Counted from the first letter of the stretch, positions 1-10,306 are shown. The stretch is 64,000 nt of DNA from Sandaracinus amylolyticus (GCF_000737325.1 NZ_CP011125.1:62001-126000), one strand, 5' to 3'. The notes: generated by a model from the sequence alone, not told the origin. Translations and numbers: made by a program.

Positions 1-1230
<1,230 letters not shown>

Positions 1231-1231
1231 G

Positions 1232-1630
1232 CTACGAACCCTCCCGCAAGCTCACGCGCACACGCCCTTCGGCGGGTGCGTCGAGCCTGCCCTCGCGCGA
1301 CTCCGTCGCGCCGTCTTCGTGCACCAGATCGACCGCCACCACGTAGCGTCCCGGCGCGAGCTCCACCGTGTGACGCACCGACTCCGGCGCGCCGCTCGGA
1401 TAGCGCAGCGACACGTGGTGGACGAGCTCGTCCGACTCGAGGAACGCGACGTCCACGCGCGTGATCTCGGCGTGCTGCGCGCCGAGCGGGAGCTCGACGT
1501 CGACCTCGCGGGGCGCGCTGCCCAGGACCTCGCGCCCCACGACCAGCGCCGCGACGATCGCGAGGGCGGGCGCCCACCGTCGCCGATGGGTGCGCATCCA
1601 CTCCCAGCCCTGGTGGAGCCGCTCCAGCAC
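1232..1630 (-). CDS. Small membrane-anchored hypothetical protein
   Basis: About 132 aa from GTG 1630, or 121 aa from ATG 1597; I cannot decide the start. A short basic N-terminus with an RTHRRRW stretch precedes one hydrophobic segment ([11 protein letters not shown]), then an acidic beta-rich domain of about 95 residues with no motif I recognise. This suggests a single-pass protein with its C-terminal domain outside the cytoplasm. The stop codon sits 1 nt before the GTG start of the FHA-sigma54 regulator, so it is the first gene of that operon. The frame was chosen because it alone gives a balanced amino-acid composition; the other two frames here are Arg-rich shadows. Confidence 0.6.
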   Translation of the reverse strand: MLERLHQGWEWMRTHRRRWAPALAIVAALVVGREVLGSAPREVDVELPLGAQHAEITRVDVAFLESDELVHHVSLRYPSGAPESVRHTVELAPGRYVVAVDLVHEDGATESREGRLDAPAEGRVRVSLREGS

Positions 1631-1716
1631 GGACGGCAGGGTACCACGCGATGGGGGCGGGAGACCCCGAAATCTGAGCGGCGCGGGACTTTTCGAGCTG
1701 CGACCGCCCAGCCCCC

Positions 1717-3582
1717 TCACGCGTCGGGCCGCAGCACCTCGTTGTCGAACGCGCCGTCCGACACGACTTCGCGCTGCTTCGCGCTCGCTTTGAGGAGCCG
1801 CTCGGCCTCTTCGTTCGCGCGTCGCACCGCGGCGAAGTACACGTCCTCGTCGCCGCCCCAGAGCTCCTCGAGCTCGTGCAGCGCGCGCGCGTCCTGCGCG
1901 CGGTACGCCTGCGCCGCGCGGTGCGCCTGGTGCGCGCGGAGCCCGAGCGCCTGCAGCGTGGCGGTGCCCGCCTCCATCGCGCTGCCGAACGTCTCGCGGA
2001 ACACGTGGGTGATGCCGAGCTTGCGCAGCTCGTAGTAGTGCAGGCGGTCCCAGGCGCGCGCGACCACGTGCAGGTTCGGGAAGTGCGTGCGCACCGCTCG
2101 CGCGATCTGGAGCGACTTCTCGCGGTCGTCGATCGCCAGCACGAGCACCTTCGCGCGCGCGCAGCCCGCCGCGTGCAGGAGCTCGAGGCGCGACGCGTCG
2201 CCGTAGTAGACCTTCAGGCCGGCGCGCTGCACGCCCTCGACGGTCTCGGCGTCGTGATCGAGCACGGTCGTCTCGTACCCGGCAGCGCGCAGCAGACGAC
2301 CGACGATCTGACCGAAGCGACCGAAGCCCGCGATCACCACGGGATTGTCGTGCTGCGGGATCTCGTCGTCGGGGCGCTCGGCCTTCGCGTCGGTCACGCG
2401 CGGCAGGACGAAGCGCTCGACGACGATCAGGAGCAGCGGCGTCGCGAGCATCGAGAGCGCGACCACCGCGACGATCGGCCCGGCCTGCTCGCGCGTGAGC
2501 ACGCCGCTCTGCTGCGCGAACGACGCGAGCACGAACGCGAACTCGCCGCCCTGCGCGAGCGCGAACGCGAAGAGCCAGCGCGCCGGGCGGACCAGGCCGA
2601 ACACGCGCGCGACGACGTAGAGCACCCCGAGCTTCACGAGGACGAGGCCGAGCACGAGCGCCGCGATGAGCAGCGGCTGGTCCATCAAGAGCGCGAAGTC
2701 GATGCTCGCGCCGACCGAGATGAAGAAGAGCCCGAGCAAGAGCCCCTTGAACGGCTCGAGGTCGCCCTCGAGCTCGTGGCGGTACTCGCTCTCCGCGAGC
2801 ACGAGCCCTGCGAGGAAGGTGCCGAGCGCGGCCGAGAGCCCGACGCGCTGCATCAGGAGCGTGATCGCGATGACGAGGAAGAGCGCGGCCGCGGTGAACA
2901 CCTCGCGCTGACGCGTCGCCGCGAGATAGCGGAACATCGGGCGCACGAGGAACCGGCCCGCGACGATGATCCCGCCGATCGCCGCGAGCACGAGCAGCGC
3001 CTGGAGCCACGCCGGGCGATCGGTGGCGCCTGCGCCGTGCGCGTCCGCGACCGCCTCGGGCGCGCGCGCGGCGAGCAGCGGGATGACGGCGATCATCGGG
3101 ATCACCGCGATGTCCTGGAAGAGCAGGACCGAGAAGCTCGCTTGTCCTCCCGCGGTGCGCAGCAGGTTCTTCTCGGTGAGGCTCTGCAGCACGATCGCGG
3201 TCGAGCTGAGCGACAGGATCATGCCGGTCGTGACCGCCGCGCCCGGCGCGAGGCCGAGCGCCCACGCGATCAGCGCGACCGCGACCGCCGTGCCCACGAC
3301 CTGCAGTCCGCCGAGCCCGAGGATCGTGCGCCGCATCTCCCAGAGCAGCGAAGGCCGCAGCTCGAGCCCGATCAGGAAGAGCATCATCACGACGCCGAAC
3401 TCGGCGAAGTGCATGACCTCCTGCCCCTCGCGCCCGACGAGCCCGAGCGCGAACGGCCCGATCACGACGCCCGCGAAGAGATAGCCGAGCACCGAGCCGA
3501 GCCCGAGGCGGTTCGCGATCGGCACCGCGATCAGCGCCGCGGTCAGGTACACGAACGCTTGCGTGAAGAGATCCCCGCTCAT
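1717..3582 (-). CDS. kefC: CPA2 cation:proton antiporter, KefB/KefC type
   Basis: 621 aa. The N-terminal two thirds are a polytopic Na+/H+-exchanger-type membrane domain with conserved segments such as GxVLGYLFAGVVIGP and FLIGLELRP. It is followed by an RCK/TrkA-N domain starting near residue 413 with dinucleotide-binding GFGRFG at 419-424. KefB/C proteins are ligand-gated K+ efflux systems that acidify the cytoplasm during electrophile stress. The ATG at 3582 overlaps the stop of the upstream flavodoxin-fold gene by 4 nt, which matches the kefF/kefG-kefC/kefB arrangement. The C-terminal tail after the RCK domain is about 70 aa and has no further domain I recognise. Glutathione gating is assumed from the family and is not visible here. 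Confidence 0.9.
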   Translation of the reverse strand: MSGDLFTQAFVYLTAALIAVPIANRLGLGSVLGYLFAGVVIGPFALGLVGREGQEVMHFAEFGVVMMLFLIGLELRPSLLWEMRRTILGLGGLQVVGTAVAVALIAWALGLAPGAAVTTGMILSLSSTAIVLQSLTEKNLLRTAGGQASFSVLLFQDIAVIPMIAVIPLLAARAPEAVADAHGAGATDRPAWLQALLVLAAIGGIIVAGRFLVRPMFRYLAATRQREVFTAAALFLVIAITLLMQRVGLSAALGTFLAGLVLAESEYRHELEGDLEPFKGLLLGLFFISVGASIDFALLMDQPLLIAALVLGLVLVKLGVLYVVARVFGLVRPARWLFAFALAQGGEFAFVLASFAQQSGVLTREQAGPIVAVVALSMLATPLLLIVVERFVLPRVTDAKAERPDDEIPQHDNPVVIAGFGRFGQIVGRLLRAAGYETTVLDHDAETVEGVQRAGLKVYYGDASRLELLHAAGCARAKVLVLAIDDREKSLQIARAVRTHFPNLHVVARAWDRLHYYELRKLGITHVFRETFGSAMEAGTATLQALGLRAHQAHRAAQAYRAQDARALHELEELWGGDEDVYFAAVRRANEEAERLLKASAKQREVVSDGAFDNEVLRPDA

Positions 3583-4208
3583 CGCGCCGCCTCCGTCTCG
3601 TGCTCGTGCGCGTCGTCGATCAGTGCGTTCACGATGTCGGCGCGCGCCGCGCGCTCGAGGTCGAGCCGATCGTCGCGCAGCATCGCGAGCAGTCGCGCGT
3701 AGCGCTGCGCGTGCGGCGCGACCTCGTGGTGCTGCGAGAGCGCGAGCGCGCCGTGCACCACGAAGGGCGCGAGGTAGCGCATCCCGCAGAGGTACGCGCT
3801 CTGATCGAACGGCGAGAGCAGGTGCCGCATCGTGAAGCGATTGCGCCCTTCGGGGTGGTACGCGGCCTGGGCGCCGCCGGTGGTCGTGGCGTTCATGAGC
3901 GTCTTGCCGCGCAGCGCAGTGCCGCCGACGCCGTAGGCCCAGCCGTGCTCGAGCACGACGTCGAGCCACTCCTTCACGATCGACGGCGCGCTGTACCAGT
4001 AGAACGGGTGCTGCAGCACGATCACGTCGTGCTCGACGAGCAGCGCCTGCTCGCGCTGCACGTCGATGGCGAAGCTCGGATAGCTCTCGTAGAGGTCGTG
4101 GGTCGTGACGCCTTCGACGCCCTGCGCGGCTTCGAAGAGGCGCCGGTTCACGCGCGAGCGCTCGAGCGCCGGATGCGCGAAGACGACGAGGACACGACGC
4201 GGGGGCAT
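3579..4208 (-). CDS. kefF: NAD(P)H oxidoreductase of the KefF/KefG type (flavodoxin fold)
   Basis: 209 aa, close to the usual length for the family. The N-terminus has the flavodoxin-like VLVVFAHPALERS strand-loop. Downstream are the QHPFYWYSAP segment and GRNRFTMRHLLSPF, both typical of KefF/KefG and MdaB-like FMN quinone reductases. These proteins bind and activate the partner Kef channel. The overlapping downstream kefC gene is strong contextual support. KefF and KefG cannot be separated on sequence alone here. The gene is divergent from the amino-acid permease, leaving about 155 bp for two promoters. Confidence 0.85.
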   Translation of the reverse strand: MPPRRVLVVFAHPALERSRVNRRLFEAAQGVEGVTTHDLYESYPSFAIDVQREQALLVEHDVIVLQHPFYWYSAPSIVKEWLDVVLEHGWAYGVGGTALRGKTLMNATTTGGAQAAYHPEGRNRFTMRHLLSPFDQSAYLCGMRYLAPFVVHGALALSQHHEVAPHAQRYARLLAMLRDDRLDLERAARADIVNALIDDAHEHETEAAR

Positions 4209-4363
4209 GGGGCCGGCAGTCTAGGGCCATCTCGTGCGTGCGCGCCTGTTCCGATCGACGAAATGCGCACGAAACGTCGGGCCGCCCGGCGTGAGATCGC
4301 AGGGTGCAACGGCGATTCGATTTCACTAGGATGCGCGGCAATCCTGGGGGAAGGCCCGACTCG

Positions 4364-5977
4364 ATGAAGCTCTTCGCGAAGAAGGATCTCGACACCGTGG
4401 TGCGCGAGGCGCACGACCCGAACCTCGCGGAGGGCCACGGCGGGCTCAAGCGGACCCTCGGCGCGTTCAACCTCACGATGCTCGGGATCGGCGCGATCAT
4501 CGGCGCGGGCATCTTCTCCCTGACGGGCACCGCGGCCGCCCAGTACGCGGGCCCCGGCATCGCGTTCTCGTTCGTGCTCGGCGGGCTCCTCTGCACGTTC
4601 GCGGGGCTCTGCTACGCGGAGCTCGCCGCGATGATCCCGGTCGCGGGCTCGGCCTACGCGTACGCGTACACGACGATGGGCGAGCTCGTCGCGTGGATCA
4701 TCGGATGGGACCTCGTCCTCGAGTACGCGTTCGGCGCGGTGGTCGTGTCGATCGCGTGGTCCGGCTACTTCGTCGAGCTGCTCGGCTCGCTCGGCATCAC
4801 GCTGCCCGACCACCTGCTCTACTGGACCAAGGGGCCCTTCGAGGAGATCACGCTCGCGAGCGGAGCGACCACGACGGGCTTGTGGAACGTGCCCGCGTCG
4901 GTCGTCGCGCTGCTCTGCGCGTCGGTGCTCTATCGCGGCATCCGCGAGAGCGCGTGGGTGAACAACCTGATCGTTGTCCTCAAGACGACGATCGTCTGCG
5001 TCTTCATCCTGCTCGGCATCACGCTCGTCAGCGGCGACAACCTGTTCGTGAACCCCGCCGCGAGCGGGCTCGGCTCGCTGGTGCCCGCGCCGGTCGATCT
5101 CGCCGAGGCCGACTGGTCGGCCGTCGATCGGCTCCTGCACGATCTCTTCGGCTACCACCCGAGCCGCTACGGCTGGGGCTGGGGCGGCGTGCTCACCGGC
5201 GCCGGCGTCGTGTTCTTCGCGTACATCGGGTTCGACGCGGTGAGCACGACCGCGCAGGAGGCGCGGAGGCCGCAGAGCGATCTTCCGATCGGGATCCTCG
5301 CGTCGCTCGTGATCTGCACGGCGCTCTACATCCTCGTCGCGATCACGATGACCGGCGTCGTGAACTACACCGACCTCGACGTGTCCGCGCCGATCGCCGT
5401 GGGCATCGATCGCATCGTCGAGCTGCGCGGGTGGAGCGAAGGCGCGGCGCACACTTTCAGCGCCGTGATCAAGCTCGGCGCGCTCGCCGGGCTCACCAGC
5501 GTGATCCTCGTGATGATGCTCGGACAGACGCGCGTGTTCTACGCGATGGCGGGCGACGGCCTGTTGCCCTGGTTCCACGAGACGCACCGGAAGTTCCACA
5601 CCCCGCACGTGGCCACGGTGCTGACCGGCGTGTTCGTGGCGATCGCCGGCGGGAGCATGCCGATGCACCTCGTCGGCGAGCTCGTCTCGATCGGGACGCT
5701 GCTCGCGTTCGTGCTGGTGTGCCTCGGCGTTCCGATCCTGCGCCGCACCAACCCGAACACGCCGCGCCCGTTCAAGGTCCCCGCGCCGTGGCTGATCGGC
5801 GGGCTCGGCGCGGCCTCGTGCCTCTTCGTGATGATCGGCCTGCCGCCCGACACCTGGCTGCGCCTGATCGTGTGGCTCGCGCTCGGCTTCGCGATCTACT
5901 TCACGTACGGCCGCAAGAACTCGCACCTGCAGAAGCGCCTCGCGGCGGGCGGAGACGGCGCGAAAGACGCCGCCTGA
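4364..5977 (+). CDS. APC-superfamily amino acid permease
   Basis: 537 aa with about 12-13 hydrophobic segments. TM1 carries the APC substrate motif GIGAIIGAGIF, and the early region GGLLCTFAGLCYAELAAMIP is typical of the CAT/YfnA subgroup that takes up cationic or branched amino acids. The ATG at 4364 was chosen because a strong ribosome binding site (gggggaagg, 4346-4354) stands 9 nt before it; an upstream in-frame ATG at 4304 lacks one. The soluble N-terminus (MKLFAKKDLDTVVREA) also resembles this subgroup. It is a single-gene unit; no metabolic gene nearby identifies the substrate. Confidence 0.9.
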   Translation: MKLFAKKDLDTVVREAHDPNLAEGHGGLKRTLGAFNLTMLGIGAIIGAGIFSLTGTAAAQYAGPGIAFSFVLGGLLCTFAGLCYAELAAMIPVAGSAYAYAYTTMGELVAWIIGWDLVLEYAFGAVVVSIAWSGYFVELLGSLGITLPDHLLYWTKGPFEEITLASGATTTGLWNVPASVVALLCASVLYRGIRESAWVNNLIVVLKTTIVCVFILLGITLVSGDNLFVNPAASGLGSLVPAPVDLAEADWSAVDRLLHDLFGYHPSRYGWGWGGVLTGAGVVFFAYIGFDAVSTTAQEARRPQSDLPIGILASLVICTALYILVAITMTGVVNYTDLDVSAPIAVGIDRIVELRGWSEGAAHTFSAVIKLGALAGLTSVILVMMLGQTRVFYAMAGDGLLPWFHETHRKFHTPHVATVLTGVFVAIAGGSMPMHLVGELVSIGTLLAFVLVCLGVPILRRTNPNTPRPFKVPAPWLIGGLGAASCLFVMIGLPPDTWLRLIVWLALGFAIYFTYGRKNSHLQKRLAAGGDGAKDAA

Positions 5978-6019
5978 AACGCTCGACGGCGCGCGCGCGG
6001 GCCGGCATGCTCGCGCGCC

Positions 6020-8296
6020 ATGCGCTCGCCGTCCCCAGCGCGCTCTCGTCTTCTTGTCGCGCTGCTCGCGCTGCTCGTCGCCGCGCCGTCGGCGCGCGGC
6101 TCGGCCCAGACGCCGGGGATCACCGTCGGCGCGCCTGCGCCGTCGTGGGCGGAGGTGATCGATCCGCCGCCGCCGCGCGCGGAGCACGTGGGAGCCCTCG
6201 AGCAGCTGCTCTTCGATCAGCAGTCGCAGCTCTCGCCCGAGGCGCAGGTCGACTTCCATCGTGTCGCGTACCGCGTCGCGACGACCGCGGGCCTCGCGTC
6301 GGGATCGCAGATCTCGATCGAGGTGAGCTCGCGCGAGGAGCTCGTGTGGCACTGGGCGCGCCGCGTGCGCGACGGCGTCGCGACGGACGTGCTCGCGCAG
6401 GACCGCGTCCGGGTGATCCAGCCCGAAGCGCGCCTCGACGACGGGCTCTACGACGAGCGCCGCTCCGCGCTCCTCTTCGTCGAGGACGTGCGCGTCGGCG
6501 ACGTGATCGACTACGCGTACTCGCTGCGCGAGGACTCGTCGCTGCTGGGCGGGCGCAACGCGTCGCGCATCCCGATCGGGTGGCCCGGCGCGCGTCGCGT
6601 GCGCTTCGCCGCGCGCTGGCCGCGCGATCGCGCGGTCCGGACGCGGCTGCACGAGCTCCCGCGCGACTACCACGTCGTGGAGAGCGACGGCGCGCTCCGC
6701 GTCGACGCGCTCGACGTGCCGCTCGCGGAGCTCGCGGACGATGCGCCCGCGTGGATCGTCGGGGCGCCCTGGGTCGAGATCTCCGAGTTCGCCGCGTGGT
6801 CCGACGTGGAGCGCTGGGCGCGGCCCCTCTATGCGATCGACGATCTCGACGCGGTGCTCGCGAACGTGCCCATGGATCGGCTGCGCGCGGCGGGTGCTCG
6901 CGACGCGCAGATCGAGGCCGCGCTCCAGTTCGTGCAGGACGAGGTGCGCTATCTCGGCGTCGAGGTCGCGCACAACGCGATCGTGCCGCACGCGCCCGCC
7001 GAGGTCGCGCGCCGTCGCTACGGCGACTGCAAGGACAAGGCGCTGCTGCTCGTCGCGATCCTCCGTGGGCTCGGCGTCCAGGCGGAGCCCGCGCTCGCGA
7101 GCACGACGTCGGGGGCGTCGCTCGACGACGCGCTGCCCTCGCCCTACGCGTTCGATCACGTGGTGGTGCGCATCCACCTCGACGGCGGCCCGGTGTGGGT
7201 CGACGCGACGCGCACGTTCGAGCGAGGCCCGCTGCGCGACCGGCCCGCGCTCACGGTGCGCCGCGCGCTGCCGATCGGCGGACCGGAGCAGACGCTCGTC
7301 GAGGTGCCGCTGCCGATCGCGGCAGAGCCCACGCAGATCGTCGACGAGCGATACGTCGTGGCAGGCGCCCAGAGCTCGCTGCGCGCGACGACGCTCTATC
7401 GCGGCCCGCACGCCGCGCGGCTTCGTTCCTTCGCCGACGCACGCCGGACCGAGTCGATCGGCGAGAGCGCGCTCGACTTCTATCGCGAGCTGGGGCTCGA
7501 CGTGCGCGTGCGCGAGCCGCTGCGCATCGAAGACGACGCGCGACGGGGCACGGTGACGGTCCACGAGCACTACTCGCTCGACGAGTTCTGGGCCGTCGAG
7601 GAGCGCGGGCTCGACGCGTGGGCGGTGATCGACCACCTGCCGGTCCCGAGCGAGTCGCGCCCGCCGGGCCCGCTCGCGCTGCCGCACCCCGTCCACGTCG
7701 TGCACCGCGTCTCGGTCGCGAACGATCGCGGCTGGCAGATCCAGAACGAGCACGAGGTCGTCGAGACCGAGGAGCTGCGGGTGTCGCGCCGCGTGACGGT
7801 GCGCGGGCGCGAGCTCGAGATCGAGGTGCGCCTCCAGACGCTCGCCGATCACGTGCCGGCGGATCGAGTCGAGGTGTATCGAGAGCGCGCGCTCGCCGCC
7901 GACGCGCTCGCGCGGTACTCGGTGATCGAGCACGCCGAGCCGAGCTCGTGGAGCCGCGCCATCCCGTGGATCGTGCTGGGAATTCCGGTGCTCGTCGTCC
8001 TCGGCGTGATCGCGCTGGGCGCGCTGCGCCGGCGTCTGGGAACCCGCAGGAGCCGCGCGTTCCGACGCATGCAGAGCTTCGCGGGCGGCGAGTCGGCGCA
8101 GGCGGCGATCGAGGTCCGCGATCGCGACGAGGCCGAGCGCGAGCACCGCACCGCGCGTTGCTGCGGCGCGCGCGTCGAGGGCGGCCAGTGGTCGCAGGCG
8201 CAGCTCGGCGGTGCGCGCCTCTTCGTGCACGCGGCGACGTGCGCGAGCTGTGGCCGCGCCCATCGCCGCTACTACCGACAGCGCGACGCGGCCTGA
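6020..8296 (+). CDS. Exported DUF3857 / transglutaminase-like protein with C-terminal membrane anchor
   Basis: 758 aa. A signal peptide (LLVALLALLVAAPSARG) is followed by a DUF3857-like domain and then a transglutaminase-like core. The catalytic triad is visible: Cys337 in YGDCKDKA, His380 in FDHVVV and Asp395 in VWVDAT. One transmembrane helix near residues 650-670 (IPWIVLGIPVLVVLGVIALG) anchors the protein. The cytoplasmic tail of about 90 aa contains two Cys pairs, including CASCGR, that could bind metal. In this family the Cys-His-Asp fold may act as a protease or amidase rather than a cross-linker; the substrate is unknown. It is 42 nt downstream of the permease, so co-transcription is possible, but no functional link is evident. 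Confidence 0.85.
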   Translation: MRSPSPARSRLLVALLALLVAAPSARGSAQTPGITVGAPAPSWAEVIDPPPPRAEHVGALEQLLFDQQSQLSPEAQVDFHRVAYRVATTAGLASGSQISIEVSSREELVWHWARRVRDGVATDVLAQDRVRVIQPEARLDDGLYDERRSALLFVEDVRVGDVIDYAYSLREDSSLLGGRNASRIPIGWPGARRVRFAARWPRDRAVRTRLHELPRDYHVVESDGALRVDALDVPLAELADDAPAWIVGAPWVEISEFAAWSDVERWARPLYAIDDLDAVLANVPMDRLRAAGARDAQIEAALQFVQDEVRYLGVEVAHNAIVPHAPAEVARRRYGDCKDKALLLVAILRGLGVQAEPALASTTSGASLDDALPSPYAFDHVVVRIHLDGGPVWVDATRTFERGPLRDRPALTVRRALPIGGPEQTLVEVPLPIAAEPTQIVDERYVVAGAQSSLRATTLYRGPHAARLRSFADARRTESIGESALDFYRELGLDVRVREPLRIEDDARRGTVTVHEHYSLDEFWAVEERGLDAWAVIDHLPVPSESRPPGPLALPHPVHVVHRVSVANDRGWQIQNEHEVVETEELRVSRRVTVRGRELEIEVRLQTLADHVPADRVEVYRERALAADALARYSVIEHAEPSSWSRAIPWIVLGIPVLVVLGVIALGALRRRLGTRRSRAFRRMQSFAGGESAQAAIEVRDRDEAEREHRTARCCGARVEGGQWSQAQLGGARLFVHAATCASCGRAHRRYYRQRDAA

Positions 8297-8301
8297 CCGG
8301 G

Positions 8302-8592
8302 TCAGCCGTAGCGGTAGGTGCGTCCGCGCGCGACGAGCGACACCACCGCGAGCAGCAGGATCGATCCGAGGATCGCCCACGCGATCGGGAAGCGCATCCC
8401 ACCGACGTTCACCGCGAGCAGCTCGGGGAGCCCCGTCGCGCGCGCGAGCATGATGCCGATGAGACCGCCGACGAAGCCCGTCCCCGTCGCCGCGAGAAGA
8501 CCGCCGGGATAGCGCACGATCGCCTGCGCGATCAGGCCGACGATCAGCGAGAGCACGAGCAACACCAGGAGACCGACCAGACTGATTTCCAT
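8302..8592 (-). CDS. GlsB/YeaQ/YmgE-family small membrane stress protein
   Basis: 96 aa with three hydrophobic segments and the family's glycine-rich centre (GTGFVGGLIGIMLA). Members were formerly called transglycosylase-associated proteins; they are small inner-membrane proteins induced by general or acid stress, with no known enzymatic activity. The length and start (ATG 8592 with a gaggagcaagcg ribosome-binding region just upstream on this strand) fit well. It converges on the transglutaminase gene with a 5-nt gap. Upstream lies the 21-bp repeat array. Confidence 0.85.
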   Translation of the reverse strand: MEISLVGLLVLLVLSLIVGLIAQAIVRYPGGLLAATGTGFVGGLIGIMLARATGLPELLAVNVGGMRFPIAWAILGSILLLAVVSLVARGRTYRYG

Positions 8593-8735
8593 CGCTTGCT
8601 CCTCGCAGCGCTCACCGCATCGGGCGTGCCATCACCCGCGACGCAGGTCCTGTCCACCGGTCGCCGATCACGATCTGCGGCGATGCGCCTCGCCTGACGC
8701 GAAGTCGTCGACGAGTGAGGCCTGTCGTGGACCCG

Positions 8736-8987
8736 ACGAGCCCTCCGACCCTGCCCACGACGCTCCCGATCGCGCCAACGAGCCCTGAGACCGCGCCGAC
8801 CAGCCGTCCCACCGGCGCAACGAGCCAGCCGACCGGGGCAACGACGCTCGCGACCGGAGCAACGAGCCCTCCGACCGGAGCAACGAGCCCTCCCACCAGA
8901 GCAGCGAGCCCTCCAACCACGCCAACGAGCCCTGCGACCGGAGCAACGAGCCGTCCCACCCGCCCAACGAGCCGTCCCACCAGCCCG
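8736..8987. repeat. 21-bp minisatellite, 12 tandem copies, inside a 466-bp gap without an assignable gene
   Basis: Twelve diverged copies of a 21-bp unit (consensus near acgagccctccgaccggagc plus a) run without interruption; a thirteenth partial copy follows. The period is exactly seven codons, so every frame without a stop reads as heptads: GGLVAPV-like or GSLLRSE-like on the minus strand and Thr/Pro-rich on the plus strand. At least two minus frames and one plus frame stay open across the array, so open frames are not evidence of coding. I cannot assign a gene to 8593-9058. Around 9020-9050 there is a locally AT-richer stretch (gataactacaaaatgg) that could be a promoter or terminator for either side. 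Confidence 0.9.
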
Positions 8988-9058
8988 ACCGAGGCCCTAC
9001 CAGCGCCACCGGGCGTGTGAACGCATCGTTCCTGATAACTACAAAATGGCTCCGGGCC

Positions 9059-9778
9059 TCAGCGCTCGAGGCCGACCGCGTGCGCGACGTCGTCGCGGTA
9101 CGCGAGCCAGCGCTCGACGGCCTCGTCCATCGCGCTCACGACGCGCACGCGATCACTCTCCGCGACGTGGTCCAGCATCACGCGCCACGCCGCGAGGCGA
9201 TGATCGCCTTCGACGCCGCGATGCGCCTTGGTCAGCGCGAGCGACGCGACCGGCAGCCCGTAGTGCACGACCAGCGGATGCTGCTCGAGCGGAGGCTCGG
9301 GCCGCGCCGGCGCGTGCGCGTCGAAGAGCGCGCGCTCGTGCGGCGTGCCCTCGACGAAGATCGTCACGATCGCGGTCGCGACCGCCCACCCGCGCTGGGT
9401 CGTCGCGTCGTCGAGGAACGCGCGATACCGCGCCGCGCCGGGCAGCAGCTCCACGCGATCGAAGCGCGAGAGATCGAAGCCGAGCCCGCGCGGGTACTCG
9501 AGGAAGAGCTCGGGGTGCGGCTTGCCCGCGTGCAGCCCGCCCGTCTCCTCTTCGTAGAGGTTCTCCGCGAGCTCGCGACGCACCGCCGCGATCGGGCACT
9601 GCACGTACGCGCGCCCGACCAGCACCGGGAAGTCACGCACGTAGACCTCCCACTCCTGCTCGAGGTGCACGTGCAGGCGCGTCTTCGCGACGCGCCCCGA
9701 CGTGAACGACGGCCAAGCCCAGTGGACCTTGCGCTCCATCGCGCGGAGGAGCGCCTCGCGGAACCCGTCGCGATCCAT
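9059..9778 (-). CDS. CADD/PqqC-like haem-oxygenase-fold diiron protein (iron-containing redox enzyme family)
   Basis: 239 aa, all-helical composition, standard length for this family. The motif ENLYEEETGG-LHAGKPHPEL (about residues 72-91) supplies the Glu and His metal ligands seen in CADD-like proteins. A later His/Glu pair sits in the KAHRGVEGDHR and EAVERW regions. Related proteins include Chlamydia CADD, which makes p-aminobenzoate by oxidative self-sacrifice, and PqqC; others in the superfamily desaturate or fragment fatty acids and amino acids. No pqq or folate gene is nearby, so the substrate is open. The gene is divergent from the lipoprotein gene at 9841, with 62 bp between. Confidence 0.75.
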   Translation of the reverse strand: MDRDGFREALLRAMERKVHWAWPSFTSGRVAKTRLHVHLEQEWEVYVRDFPVLVGRAYVQCPIAAVRRELAENLYEEETGGLHAGKPHPELFLEYPRGLGFDLSRFDRVELLPGAARYRAFLDDATTQRGWAVATAIVTIFVEGTPHERALFDAHAPARPEPPLEQHPLVVHYGLPVASLALTKAHRGVEGDHRLAAWRVMLDHVAESDRVRVVSAMDEAVERWLAYRDDVAHAVGLER

Positions 9779-9840
9779 CGCGTCGGATCGTAGGCCCCGT
9801 GTCTCTCGTCGCCCACTTTCGTGTGCGATGCTGCGCGCCG

Positions 9841-10305
9841 ATGCAGACCGCGCGCGCCTCGATCGTCACCTTCGCCCTGCTCGCGTCGTGCGCGTTCGGC
9901 GTCGAGCAGTACCGCGAGCGTCCACCGGCTCCGTCGCTCGCGATCCGCATGGTCGCCGTCGAGGGCGCCGAGGGCGAGGTCCTCCCGCGATGGTCGGGCG
10001 AGACCGACGAGCTCCTCGCGGTGGAGCACGGCGTCGTCGTCGAGTCGCGCAACATCCGTCACGTGCGCCTGCTCGAAGCGGCCGACGGCTCGCGGATCTT
10101 GGTCCTCGACCTCGACGACACCGGAAGGTCGCGCCTGCACGAGGCCTCGACGCTGCACGTCGGACGTCGCCTCGCGATCGTCGTCGACGGGCGCATCGTC
10201 GCGGCGCCGATCATCCGCACCCCGCTCACCGAGGGCGAGGCCTACGTCGCGGTGCCCGAGCCCGATCTCGAGCGCGCGTTCGAGGTCCTGAGCACGCGGA
10301 ACTGA
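9841..10305 (+). CDS. Putative lipoprotein with SecD P1-head-like domain
   Basis: 154 aa from ATG 9841. The N-terminus is a lipoprotein signal (IVTFALLASC, lipobox Cys near residue 17). An upstream in-frame ATG (9799) would bury this signal and is rejected. The C-terminal half (GRRLAIVVDGRIVAAPIIRTPLTEGE) closely resembles the P1 head subdomain of SecD, where an LDG-KVYSAPxI motif is conserved. Here the domain stands alone without SecD membrane helices. Such stand-alone head domains occur in other lipoproteins, and a role in Sec export does not follow. It is convergent with the next gene (1-nt gap). Confidence 0.6.
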   Translation: MQTARASIVTFALLASCAFGVEQYRERPPAPSLAIRMVAVEGAEGEVLPRWSGETDELLAVEHGVVVESRNIRHVRLLEAADGSRILVLDLDDTGRSRLHEASTLHVGRRLAIVVDGRIVAAPIIRTPLTEGEAYVAVPEPDLERAFEVLSTRN

Positions 10306-10306
10306 G

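Noticed and set aside
4148-8380. A 1410-codon open frame on the minus strand across the permease and transglutaminase genes
   Set aside because: Composition is that of an antisense shadow; the plus-strand genes have intact family motifs.
8736-8987. CRISPR array
   Set aside because: The units are directly adjacent with no unique spacers.
8715-9020. A Thr/Pro-rich protein encoded by the 21-bp repeats
   Set aside because: Frames on both strands are open across the array, so openness is explained by the repeat; no convincing ribosome site or homologue.
9799-9840. Earlier start for the SecD-head-like lipoprotein
   Set aside because: It would place 14 residues before the lipoprotein signal and hide it; ATG 9841 is better.
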